Shown: positions 17,289-27,825 of the stretch, piece after piece
Numbering within the stretch: position 1 is the first letter of the stretch
Layout of the letters: every line of letters begins with the position of its first letter
Assembly (NCBI GenBank): GCA_016124975.1
Contig: WGMP01000001.1
Span: forward strand, 1-38,052
Length of the DNA: 38,052 nt
Direction of reading: 5' to 3'
Origin: Phycisphaera sp.
GTDB lineage: Bacteria; Planctomycetota; Phycisphaerae; Phycisphaerales; SM1A02
Translations under genes and position numbers: made by a program
The notes under the pieces: model-generated
What the model was told of the DNA's origin: nothing
Seen by the model: only the letters and a program-made list of their open reading frames with translations
The model's database searches: none

Positions 17289-17998
17289 GGTTGGAGGTCC
17301 CTTCTCGAGGATGAAGTCGAGGAGGAAGGTTGAGGGCGTGTTTCGGAGGCACGCTCGTCGCGGATTCGCGGAAAATCCTGCGTATTCGGCGCGCGAGAGG
17401 TCTGCGACTGCGGAAGATCGCGCGGAAGATCCTCTGGCGCGAGCACGCCTTGGTCCGCCAGAATCTGCCTGATCTTGATCAAGCCGCGGCGCGCGTGGGT
17501 CTTGACAGTTCCAAGCGGCATGCCTGTTGCGGTCGCGATCTGCTCGTGCGAGCAGCCGTGGTGGATGGCCAGTTGCAGCACCTGCTGCTGCTCGGGGCGA
17601 AGCTGGGCGAACGCGCGCTGGGCCACGCCGAACTCCTCCGCCATCTCCGATGTGTTGCGCTCAGGTGCCGCGTCCGCAAGCGTTTCCGCGATCTGGGGAA
17701 CCTCGGGCCGCCGCATGCGCCGCCTGCCGCGGTCGATCAGGCGGCGCCGCGCGATCATGGCGACGAAGGTCGTCTCGCTTGCGATCGCAGGATCGAATCG
17801 CCCCGCGCTCTTCCAGACATCGATGAAGATCTCCTGCACCGCATCCTCGGCCTCCGCGGCGCTCGAGCAGAGCCGGCGCGCGAGGCTCCAGACGAGCCCG
17901 CTGAAGCGGTCGATGCATTCCGCGGGTGCGGCGGCGTCACCCGCGGCAACGCGCGCGAGCAAGGAAGGGCTTTCGGAGTTGGCGGGGGAGTCGGGCAC
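17285..17998 (-). CDS. ECF RNA polymerase sigma factor
   Basis: 237 residues starting at a GTG. Region 2 covers about 25-95 ('FSGLVWSLARRLCSSAAEAEDAVQEIFIDVWKS', 'FVAMIARRRLIDRGRR'), with the core-binding 'AEDAVQEIF' motif. Region 4 covers about 130-185 ('LRPEQQQVLQLAIHHGCSHEQIATATGMPLGTVKTHARRGL'), a clear helix-turn-helix for the -35 box. A 50-residue polar tail follows ('SQTSRAPNTQDFP', 'PSSSTSSSRR'), longer than usual. The partner anti-sigma gene overlaps by four bases, placing it in the SigK/RskA class. A TACACT hexamer about 45 bases upstream may be its promoter. The regulon is not known from this window. Confidence 0.92.
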   Translation of the reverse strand: MPDSPANSESPSLLARVAAGDAAAPAECIDRFSGLVWSLARRLCSSAAEAEDAVQEIFIDVWKSAGRFDPAIASETTFVAMIARRRLIDRGRRRMRRPEVPQIAETLADAAPERNTSEMAEEFGVAQRAFAQLRPEQQQVLQLAIHHGCSHEQIATATGMPLGTVKTHARRGLIKIRQILADQGVLAPEDLPRDLPQSQTSRAPNTQDFPRIRDERASETRPQPSSSTSSSRRDLQP

Positions 17999-18102
17999 GG
18001 AGAGAAGCCTGCAGATCGCGCGAGTGCGGCCGCAGGATTCTCAGTGTAGCGAAAAATGGCGCATGTTTGTGCGCGTGCAGCAAGCCAGTCCGGGAATTCG
18101 GC

Positions 18103-18735
18103 TTAGGCGTCCGAGGAGATCGCCGTCTGCACGTCGGCGAGCTCGCGCTTCAGGTCGGTGACCGCGGTCCCGAGCCGGGCGATGGTCGCGTCGACGTTCT
18201 TCCACATGCCGCCGGCGTCGCGCAGCGCGCGAGCCGAGAGGTCGGCGCTCAGGAAGGTGCGGACATCCGAGAAGCTCTTTGAGAGCTCTGCGGAGAGCGA
18301 CTCGACCGACGCGGCAAGGCCGTCGATCTGGGAGAGCTCCTCCGAGATGCGGTCGATCCGCAGCTGGGTCTGCGCCTTGAGGCTCTCGTTCTCGATCGCG
18401 CTCTGCGTCTTCACGAGCGAGTCGATGTATCCCTTGGCCGATGCGCGCACCTCCGCGATCGACGAGGTCATGCGCTTCGCGCCCGAGTCGAACGCAGCGA
18501 CTTCCTTCTCGAAGCGGGGGAAGAGCGCCTTGAGATCGCCGCCCGACATCGAGGTGAAGTAGGTCTGGGCGTTCTGCGCGGCCATGAGCAGCGCGTCGGC
18601 GGCGCTCTCGGAGTTCCGCATCGCCGACGCGGTGCTGTCGCCCTTCTTGTAGGCAGGCGTTGCGCATCCCACGAAGAGGGCGGGAGCGGCGGCGAGGACG
18701 GCGACGGCGAGAAGTGCGTTGTTGATTCGTGGCAT
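18103..18735 (-). CDS. DUF2959-like lipoprotein
   Basis: The frame is open far upstream, but that part overlaps tRNA-Ser on the other strand. The ATG at 18735 has GGAG 8 bases upstream and gives a clean lipoprotein signal ('MPRINNALLAVAVLAAAPALFVGCA', lipobox FVGC). The mature part of about 185 residues is helical, with long coiled-coil character ('IAEVRASAKGYIDSLVKTQSAIENESLKAQTQL', then 'FLSADLSARALRD'). The pattern 'GGDLKALFPRFEKEVAAFDSGAKRM' resembles DUF2959, a family of unknown function in which a conserved block near 'FL...NLNARAI' recurs. Likely anchored in a periplasmic membrane leaflet. Confidence 0.78.
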   Translation of the reverse strand: MPRINNALLAVAVLAAAPALFVGCATPAYKKGDSTASAMRNSESAADALLMAAQNAQTYFTSMSGGDLKALFPRFEKEVAAFDSGAKRMTSSIAEVRASAKGYIDSLVKTQSAIENESLKAQTQLRIDRISEELSQIDGLAASVESLSAELSKSFSDVRTFLSADLSARALRDAGGMWKNVDATIARLGTAVTDLKRELADVQTAISSDA

Positions 18736-18812
18736 GGCGTGACTCCGAGGGGAGGGAGGATACAGGGCTTCAGGTGAAGGGGGAAGCCGCGAGGAGCGAT
18801 GCATGCTTCGGA

Positions 18813-18818
18813 TACACT
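18813..18818 (+). promoter_or_regulatory. Possible -10 element for tRNA-Ser
   Basis: TACACT in the context GGATACACTC, 30 bases before the tRNA. The same 9-base context occurs before prfB. No clear -35 box. Confidence 0.35.
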
Positions 18819-18847
18819 CGATGCGCGGGGCGCACTCCGCATCACGA

Positions 18848-18934
18848 GGTGGGGTGGCAGAGCGGTTGAATGTACCGGTCTTGAAAACCGGCAGACCCGT
18901 CAGGGTCTCGAGGGTTCGAATCCCTCCCCCACCG
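18848..18934 (+). tRNA. tRNA-Ser (anticodon UGA)
   Basis: Acceptor GGTGGGG/CCCCACC, D arm, anticodon arm CCGGT-CTTGAAA-ACCGG, a long class II variable arm (GACCCGTCAGGGTC) and T arm GAGGG-TTCGAAT-CCCTC. Discriminator G; CCA not encoded. Confidence 0.96.
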
Positions 18935-19024
18935 TTCCGAGGTCGCAGTGAGAACTTCACCGTGCTTGACAAGAGGTCGAGGCGAGTTCGTTGTCCTACG
19001 TGCCCCCCCGAACGGCGGGGGCGC

Positions 19025-19108
19025 CGGAGTCGACGATCACGGGTGCCCGGGGACGAAGTCCCCGGAACGACACGCGTCGGAGTCGAAGGCTGACATCATC
19101 CGTTCCGC
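19025..19108. repeat. 84-bp direct repeat, copy 1
   Basis: Identical over 84 bases to 19161-19244, offset 136 bases. It starts CGGAGTCGAC, contains a complete hairpin element and ends inside the arm of an inverted one. No coding frame. The stretch 18935-19363 holds nothing else recognisable. Confidence 0.95.
19041..19072 (+). repeat. Hairpin element 1 (GGGTGCCC...GGAACGACA)
   Basis: Flanks GGGTGCCCG and CGGAACG around an 8-bp stem CCGGGGAC/GTCCCCGG with loop GAA. Confidence 0.85.
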
Positions 19109-19131
19109 GGACTGAAGTCCACGGGCACCCC
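19100..19131 (-). repeat. Hairpin element 2, inverted
   Basis: Read on the minus strand it has the same flanks as element 1, but the stem is CGTGGAC/GTCCGCG (one G-T pair) with loop TTCA. Confidence 0.85.
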
Positions 19132-19160
19132 AGCTGTTCGTGTCGCACGCTTCAGATCGT

Positions 19161-19244
19161 CGGAGTCGACGATCACGGGTGCCCGGGGACGAAGTCCCCG
19201 GAACGACACGCGTCGGAGTCGAAGGCTGACATCATCCGTTCCGC
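19161..19244. repeat. 84-bp direct repeat, copy 2
   Basis: Perfect copy of 19025-19108. Just before it a further palindrome GATCGTCG-GAGT-CGACGATC overlaps its start. The sequence after the copy differs only in the hairpin stem. Confidence 0.95.
19177..19208 (+). repeat. Hairpin element 3
   Basis: Identical to element 1, within copy 2 of the direct repeat. Confidence 0.85.
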
Positions 19245-19267
19245 ATGCTGAAGCATGCGGGCACCCC
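19236..19267 (-). repeat. Hairpin element 4, inverted
   Basis: Same flanks on the minus strand with stem CCGCATGC/GCATGCGG and loop TTCA. It stands in the position of element 2 but with a different, fully paired stem. Confidence 0.85.
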
Positions 19268-19363
19268 TGCTTCTCGTGGCGTGAGGTTCAGGTCATCGGA
19301 GTCGATCACCCGTGACCATCGTGTCGGACGATCGAAGCGGTCGCGGTCGATCACCGTACGAGC

Positions 19364-22014
<2,651 letters not shown>

Positions 22015-22018
<4 letters not shown>

Positions 22019-24159
22019 CGCGCGCGCTCCACGGCGGAGAGAAGAAGCGCCTCGAGCACGCAGCCGACGCTCCACGCCTGCATGGGGCAGCCACGCCGCG
22101 TGTGCGGTGGGTCGCCGTCGACGATCTCGGGGAGCGAGCCGATGCCACCTTCATGGGCGCGCGCGGCAAGGTCGGCGAGCACTTCCGCGCGGAGAAGCTC
22201 GGCGCGCGGCGAGCCCGCGGCTTCGAGGGCGCGGAGATGGAGGCCGAGCAGGAACGGCCACGCGGTGCCGTTGTGGTAGGCGAGGTCGCGCGAGCGCTGG
22301 TCGCCTTCGTAGCGGCCGCGATACTCGGCCGCTCCGCGGGGGAGCGTGCGAACGGCAAGGGGCACCACGAGCTCTCGCTGGATCGTGGCGAGCGCGTCGT
22401 CGCGCCACGCCGCGGGAAGGTGCTCCGCGCAGAGCGCAAGCAGGAAGAGCTGGTTCGGCCTGATCGCGCCGTCATCGCCAGCGGGGCCGTCGAGGAGATC
22501 AGAGAAGCACTGGATCGAGGGGTTCCAGAAGCGGGGGATCGCGCTCGCCGTGCGTTGCGCCGCAGCCGCGAGCCGCGCGCCATCCTCGGCAAAGGACGGC
22601 GCGTGCGCAGCGATGAAGCGGGCGAGTCGGCCCGTCGCCGCAAGCCACAGCGCCGAAAGCTCGATCGGCTTCCCAGCACGCGGCGTCACGACGAGGTCGC
22701 CGATCTTCGCGTCCATCCAGGTGAGCTGGAGACCTTGCTCGCCCGCCGTGACGAGGCCGTCCCCTGCGACGCCGATTCCGTGGTGCGTGCCTGCGAGATA
22801 GCTCGCGGTGATCGAGAGAAGGCGCGGAAGCTCCGTAGCAAGCCAGGCGTGGTCGCCCGTCGCGCGCGCAACCTCCGTCGCGGCGACGAGCGCGAGAAGG
22901 GGCGCATCGGCGCTGTGATACTCGGCGCCCGCGCGCTCGTCGGGAAAGCGGTTCGGAAGCAGTCCTCCGTCGAGATGGTCGAGGAAGGTGGCGAGGACAA
23001 GCTTCGCCTCGTCGCCGCGCCGCGTCGCGAGGAGAAGACCGGGGAGCGCGAGCATGGCGTCGCGGCCCCAGTCCTCGAACCACGGATACCCCGCGATGAT
23101 CGAGCGTCCTTCGGAGCCGTCGCGCCGCCTGCGCTGCACGATGAAGTCGTCGGCCGCAAGGGCGAGCGAGCGGAGCTCCCGCGGCGCCGAGGCGAGGCCC
23201 GCACGCTCGATGAGGTCGCGCCGCCGCGCGCGCTCGCGCGAGAGGATCATCCCTGCGTCGAGCCCGCGCGACGCGAGCATCGCGCGCAGAGGGTCGTCGG
23301 CGGAGCCGGTCGCGCCCTCGCCGAGGCCGATCACGATGCCGCGCGTCTCGCCGGGCGCGAGGATCACCGTCGCGGTGAGCGCGTGGCACGCGGAGCCGAG
23401 CGCGTCATAGCCGCGCGCGCGCTCCTCGACGAGCTGGTGTCGGCGCCACCACACGCACTCGGCCGCGAGCGTGGCGCCGTCTGCGGCGACGAAGAGCGTC
23501 GTCGGCGTGGGCGCGTGGGCGTTGGCGGGAAGCATGATCTCCGCGCGCGCGCCTTCGCCATGGAGGATGCGTACCTCGGGAAGCCACGCCGCGTCGGGGT
23601 CGAGCCGATGGTGTCCACGGTGCTCGACGAAGATGCGCGCGTCGAGCTCGATCGACGCCGGTGAATCGACGAGCGTCCACAGCACCGCGACCGCGCGCGG
23701 CTCGCGCAGCAGCAGGATGCGCCGCTCGAGGCGCGCTGGTCCGACCTCGAAGACCGTCGTGGGAATCCCGTCCTCAAGGTGGAAGCCCGCGATGCGGCGG
23801 TGACCGTCGGGGTCGACGGCGCCGTCCGACCATCGGCGCACCGCGAGCGCGTGCCGCGCGGAGCCGACCGTGACCTCCTCGTCGATGAAGGGGACGAGCA
23901 TGCGGCGCCCGATCGGCGGCGTCGACGCCGCGACGAGAAGCCCGTGATAGCGCCGCGTCGCAAGTCCGTTCACGGTTCCGAGCGCGTAGTCGCCGAAGCC
24001 GGAGGTCACGAGCCACTCGCGGCGCGCGCCCTCTGTGACATCGCAGGCGACGCCTCGGTCAAGCTCCTGGATGAGTGAGGGCGGTGCGCCGAGGTTCATG
24101 GCGAGCTCTTGCGAAGCAGCGTCGTGCGAGCCCGGGATGACGGCGGTCTGATCGGACAT
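22015..24159 (-). CDS. Glycogen debranching enzyme family (amylo-alpha-1,6-glucosidase, GH133-like)
   Basis: 714 residues from the ATG at 24159, preceded at 6 bases by TATCGT; an alternative ATG lies at 24099. The N-terminal GDE domain (about 25-250) has 'EWLVTSGFGDYALGTVNGLATRRYHGLLVA' and 'IDEEV'. The C-terminal amylo-alpha-1,6-glucosidase domain (about 300-700) shows 'PWFEDWGRDAMLALPGLLL', 'LLPNRFPDE', 'GLQLTWMDAKIGD', 'VTPRAGKPIELSALW' and 'YHNGTAWPFLLG'. This set removes alpha-1,6 branch glucose in archaeal- and bacterial-type GDEs. The stop overlaps the start of the GH63 gene. Cytoplasmic, no signal peptide. Length and motifs are complete, so it should be active. Confidence 0.92.
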
Positions 24160-24165
24160 CACCGC

Positions 24166-24171
24166 ACGATA
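24166..24171 (-). promoter_or_regulatory. Putative -10 element of the debranching gene
   Basis: TATCGT on the minus strand, then 6 bases (GCGGTG), then ATG. It suggests an internal leaderless promoter in the cluster. Confidence 0.4.
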
Positions 24172-24238
24172 TCGCGGCAACTGCAGTCGGAAGCGGGGCG
24201 TTTCCGCGATCGGCGCGAATCGCATCCCCGCGACGCGC

Positions 24239-25396
24239 TCACGACAGACGCCGCGCGGGGAAACGACCTGCGAAGAGATGGAGATCCTCGGCCGCCACGG
24301 TGAACGCGCGCCGCGCGCCGACCGCGATGCCCGCGGCGTCGCGCGCGTCGAGGCGGACGCGAATGGACTGATCGGGAGACGCGCCCGATGAATCGCCCGT
24401 CGCCGCCACGACATCGACGAAGAGACCTGCGGGCTCGATGGCGCGGACGACCAAGTCGAGGAGAAGGCCCTCGCGCTCGCCCTCGCCCTCGCCAACGCCG
24501 TCCGCGCGCCGTATCTGCGTGGAGCGCATGCCGAGCCATCCACCGTCGGCTCCGAGCGGTGCCTCGCGCAGGCGACGCTCGATCGCGGTGGGAAGTCGCA
24601 CGACTCCCGCTGCCGCACCCCGTGCATCGATGGAAATCGCCTCGAAACCGAGCTCGTCGACGAGCGCGGCGGTCTCGAGATCGGGCGGGTGGCGATGGAG
24701 CTCGGCCGCTGGGCCGAACGCACGCACGGCGCCGTCGACGAGGACGAGCATGCGGTCGTCTGCGCCGTCCGCGAGGGCGAGCGCGTCGCCGGGGTCGTGG
24801 GTCACGACGATCGTCGTCGCGGCCGTCGCATGGCGCATCGTGCGCACGAGCGCGCGCACGGCGAGCCGGTTCGCGCGGTCGAGGTTCGCGAACGGTTCGT
24901 CGAGGAGCGCGACGCTCGGACCGCGCACGAACGCGCGCCCGAGCGAGACGCGCCTGCGCTCGCCCGCCGAAAGCGTCGCAGGCCGCCGGTCGAGGAGCGC
25001 GCCCACGCCGAGCGCCGCGGCCGCCTCGGCCACGCGCGTGCGCCGCGCGGGCGCTGCATCGCCGCGTGGAAGCGCGGCCGCCTCGAGGTTCTCGCGCACG
25101 GTGAGATGCTCGTGCAGCGCCGCGTCGTCGAAGCTCATGCCGACGCCGCGCGCGACGGGATCGAGCGCGCGCCAGTCCTCGCCGTCGAGATGGATCGAGC
25201 CCGCTGTCGGCTGCTCGAATCCCGCGAGAAGCGAGAGCAGCGTGCTCTTGCCCGCACCCGACGGCCCGACGACCGCAAGCAGCGCCCCGCGCGCGAGCGT
25301 GAACGAGACATCAGAAAGGACGGCACGGGAAAGGTCGGCCCGCGACCCGCGGACGAGCGTCAGGCGCTCGACCTCGAGTCCAGCGCGCCTCATCAC
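24239..25396 (-). CDS. ABC transporter ATPase, sugar-import (MalK/UgpC-like) type
   Basis: 385 residues. Walker A 'GPSGAGKST' (about 44-52), Q-loop region replaced by 'GVGMSFDDAAL', signature 'LSAGERRRVSLGRAF' (LSAGE in place of LSGGQ), Walker B 'VALLDEPFANLD', H-loop 'VVTHDPGDAL'. The last about 130 residues form a TOBE/MOP-like regulatory domain ('LGMRSTQIRRA', 'FTVAAEDLHLFAG'), the CUT1 sugar-importer layout. No permease or binding protein gene is nearby, so its membrane partner must be elsewhere; some such ATPases serve several importers. Start: GTG at 25396 overlaps the prfB stop (GTGA), and an ATG follows at 25393; either is possible. Position before two glucan-active enzymes suits sugar uptake. 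Confidence 0.88.
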   Translation of the reverse strand: MMRRAGLEVERLTLVRGSRADLSRAVLSDVSFTLARGALLAVVGPSGAGKSTLLSLLAGFEQPTAGSIHLDGEDWRALDPVARGVGMSFDDAALHEHLTVRENLEAAALPRGDAAPARRTRVAEAAAALGVGALLDRRPATLSAGERRRVSLGRAFVRGPSVALLDEPFANLDRANRLAVRALVRTMRHATAATTIVVTHDPGDALALADGADDRMLVLVDGAVRAFGPAAELHRHPPDLETAALVDELGFEAISIDARGAAAGVVRLPTAIERRLREAPLGADGGWLGMRSTQIRRADGVGEGEGEREGLLLDLVVRAIEPAGLFVDVVAATGDSSGASPDQSIRVRLDARDAAGIAVGARRAFTVAAEDLHLFAGRFPARRLS

Positions 25397-26500
25397 CCGC
25401 GCTCCGCGCGCCTGCGCTTCAGCTCCGCGTCGATGAAGTCGGCGATGTGCCCGTCGAGCACATGCTGCGGGTTGCCCACCTCGTGGCCAGTGCGGTGGTC
25501 CTTCACGCGGTTGTCGTAGAAGACATACGAGCGGATCTGGTTGCCCCAGTCGCGCGACACCTTGCCGCCCGTCGCGGCGGTGAGCTCGGCGGCGCGCCGC
25601 TCCTCCTCGAGCTGCTCGAGCTTCGCCTGAAGAACCGCGAGCGCCTGCGCCTTGTTCTGCGGCTGGTCGCGGTAGGTGCTCGCGACGACCTGAATGCCCG
25701 TCGGAAGGTGCGTGACGCGGATCGCCGACGCGACCTTGTTCACGTTCTGTCCGCCTGGGCCCGACGCGCGCACGAAGGCCACGATCTCGAGGTCCTTGTC
25801 AGGGATGACGAGGTCGCCATGCTCGAACTCGGGCGTGACATCGACGGTGGCGAAGCTCGTCTGGCGCTTGCCTTCGGCGTTGAAGGGGCTGACGCGCGCG
25901 AGGCGGTGCGTGCCGCGCTCGCAGTTCATGTAGCCGTAGGCGTAGGGGCCCGAGACGCGGTACGACACCTCGGAGATCCCCGCCTCGGGGCCGAGCGAGC
26001 GCGAGATCTCCTCGAGCTTCCAGCCCATCTCCTTGAAGTAGTAGAGGTACATGCGCTCGAGCATGCCCGCCCAGTCCTCGGCCTCGGTGCCACCCGCGCC
26101 CGCCTGGATGGCGACGAAGCAGTTGCGGTGGTCGTGCTTCCCCGACAGGAGCGACTGGCGCTCGATCTTGTCCATCCGCGACTGGAGCCCGAAGAGCGTC
26201 TCATCGACCTCTGCCAGCATCTCGCGGTCGCCCGCCTCCTTGGCGAGCTCGTAGCCGACCTTGGCGTCGTCGAGCAGGCGGATCGCCTCCTCGAGCGGCT
26301 CGACCTGCGCACGGACGACCTTGCTCTCCTCGATGACCTTCTGGGCCGCCTTCGGGTTCTCCCAGAAGTCGGTGGCGTTCATGCGGTCGTCGAACGCGGC
26401 GCGTTCGGCAAGCTTCTGATCGTAGTTAAAGAGAGTCGCGGAGCGTGATGATCCGCGCCTCCAACTCGTCGATCACCGGTTGATGAGCGTCGTAGTGCAT
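25393..26500 (-). CDS. prfB: Peptide chain release factor 2, with programmed +1 frameshift
   Basis: RF2 releases peptides at UGA and UAA codons. The main frame has the catalytic GGQ in 'ASGPGGQNVNK' and the RF2 anticodon-reading tripeptide SPF in 'ARVSPFNAEGK', plus the 'AGAGGTEAEDWAGML' block. The first 24 codons lie in another frame from the ATG at 26500 ('MHYDAHQPVIDELEARI', then 'ITLRDSL'). Translation meets TAA at 26428-26426, and a +1 shift at CTT continues with 'NYDQKLAERAAFDD' into the main frame. The joined product, 368 residues, matches the usual RF2 length. The peptide around the joint aligns with the E. coli joint (LRGYL-DYDAK). The in-frame stop is UAA, not the usual UGA. Coordinates cover both parts; base 26428 is skipped. 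Confidence 0.93.
26425..26431 (-). promoter_or_regulatory. prfB programmed frameshift site CTT-TAA-C
   Basis: Codon 24 (CTT, 26431-26429) precedes TAA (26428-26426) at codon 25, followed by C, the same codon position as the E. coli site CTT-TGA-C. The preceding bases (CGCGACTCT) contain no Shine-Dalgarno-like AGGGGG stimulator. Confidence 0.82.
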
Positions 26501-26509
26501 GGGGCGGGG

Positions 26510-26515
26510 AGTGTA
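26510..26515 (-). promoter_or_regulatory. Putative -10 element of prfB
   Basis: TACACT on the minus strand, 9 bases before the prfB ATG, with no Shine-Dalgarno between; a leader of only 2-3 bases is predicted. Confidence 0.4.
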
Positions 26516-26550
26516 TCCGCGGCGGCGCTTCCGCGCGGCGCGCAAGACAC

Positions 26551-26556
26551 TACATT
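26551..26556 (+). promoter_or_regulatory. Putative -10 element of the aminotransferase gene
   Basis: TACATT, then 6 bases (TCCCGC), then ATG. Predicted leaderless start. Confidence 0.5.
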
Positions 26557-26562
26557 TCCCGC

Positions 26563-27783
26563 ATGTTCGTCTCGAGCCGCATCGCGTCGATGTCCGAGTC
26601 CGCCACCCTCGCCGTGGGGGCGAAGGTCGCAGCCGCGCGCGCGAAGGGGCGCGACGTGGTCGCGTTCGCGATGGGCGAGCCCGACTTCGACACGCCCGGC
26701 AACATCAAGCGCGCTGCGATCGACGCGCTCGAGAAGGGGATGACGAAGTACGCGCCGACCCCGGGCGACAAGGCCGCGCGCGAGGCGATCGCCGCGAAGC
26801 TCACGAACGAGAACGGCGTCGCGACGAGCTTCGACCAGGTGACGGTCACCGTCGGCGCGAAGCACGCGATCTACATGGCGCTGCAGGCGATCATCGAGCC
26901 CGGACGCGGCGACGAGGTGCTGCTCCCGACGCCCGCGTGGGTCTCGTACAAGCCGCTCATCGAGCTTGCGGGCGCGCGCTGCGTCGAGGTTGCGGGCTCG
27001 GTCGAGCGCGGCTTCCGCATCACGCCCGCCGAGCTCGCCGCGGCGATCACGCCGCGCACCGTCGGCATCGTGTGGAACTCGCCGTCAAACCCGTGCGGGA
27101 TCGCATATCCCGCCGACGAGGTGCGCGCGCTCTGCGAGGTGCTCGCGCGGCACGAAAGGATCGCCGTGATCTCGGACGAGATCTACGAGAAGCTGATCTA
27201 CCCCGAGATCGATCCAGGACTCGCGCATGTCTCGCCTGGCGCGCACCCCGCGCTCGCCGCGCGCACGATTACCGTGAACGGCATGAGCAAGAGCTATGCG
27301 ATGACGGGCTGGCGCATCGGCTACATGGCGGCGCCCAAGGCGATGGCGACCGAACTCATCAAGCTGCAGGGGCAGATGACGAACTCGATCCCGAGCTTCT
27401 TCTATCCCGCGATTCTCGAGGCGCTGACGAACAGCGCCGCGGGCGTCGAGGCGATGCGCGTGAAGTTCGCGGCGCGCGCGAGGCTGATCCACGACGAGCT
27501 CGCCACGATCCCCGGGTTCCGCACCCCGAGGCCGAACGCGGCGTTCTATGCGTTTCCCGATGTGTCCGCGCACTTTGGCAAGACCTCGCCAGGCGGCGTG
27601 CGCATCGACGGCGCGCAGTCGTTCGCAGACGCGCTTCTCGCGGAGGCCGATGTCGCGGTCGTTCCTGGCGAGGATTTCGGCGCCTGCGCGCGCGGCCACA
27701 TCCGCTTCTCGTTCGCGTGTTCCGACGAGAACATCGTGAAGGGCGTCGGCCGCGTCCGCGCGTGGGTGGCGAAGCTTGCGTGA
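26563..27783 (+). CDS. Class I aminotransferase, aspartate (or aspartate/prephenate) type
   Basis: 406 residues of a fold-type I PLP enzyme. PLP-binding Lys243 in 'NGMSKSYAMTGWRIGY', Asn176 in 'SPSNPCG' (usually NPTG), Asp205 and Tyr208 in 'VISDEIYEK', and the substrate carboxylate Arg in 'HIRFSFACS' near the end. The N-terminus 'SRIASMSESATLAVGAKVAAARAKG' and 'FAMGEPDFDTPGNIK' is typical of subgroup 1-beta aspartate aminotransferases, which make aspartate/oxaloacetate with glutamate/2-oxoglutarate and in some species also act on prephenate. Diverges from prfB with only 62 bases between the starts. Cytoplasmic. Confidence 0.9.
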   Translation: MFVSSRIASMSESATLAVGAKVAAARAKGRDVVAFAMGEPDFDTPGNIKRAAIDALEKGMTKYAPTPGDKAAREAIAAKLTNENGVATSFDQVTVTVGAKHAIYMALQAIIEPGRGDEVLLPTPAWVSYKPLIELAGARCVEVAGSVERGFRITPAELAAAITPRTVGIVWNSPSNPCGIAYPADEVRALCEVLARHERIAVISDEIYEKLIYPEIDPGLAHVSPGAHPALAARTITVNGMSKSYAMTGWRIGYMAAPKAMATELIKLQGQMTNSIPSFFYPAILEALTNSAAGVEAMRVKFAARARLIHDELATIPGFRTPRPNAAFYAFPDVSAHFGKTSPGGVRIDGAQSFADALLAEADVAVVPGEDFGACARGHIRFSFACSDENIVKGVGRVRAWVAKLA

Positions 27784-27791
27784 GCGCCGCG

Positions 27792-27824
27792 CTTGCTCGT
27801 GCCTTGCTCGTGCATTGCTCGTGC
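27792..27824. repeat. Three copies of an 11-bp tandem repeat
   Basis: CTTGCTCGTGC twice and ATTGCTCGTGC once, exactly filling the gap between the aminotransferase stop and the convergent esterase stop. Function unknown. Confidence 0.8.
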
Positions 27825-27825
27825 C

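Noticed and set aside
18736-18972. N-terminal extension of the DUF2959-like gene
   Set aside because: It overlaps tRNA-Ser on the other strand; the ATG at 18735 has a good Shine-Dalgarno and a lipoprotein signal.
19025-19267. CRISPR-like array
   Set aside because: Only two long copies and four hairpins, no regular short repeats with unique spacers, no cas genes.
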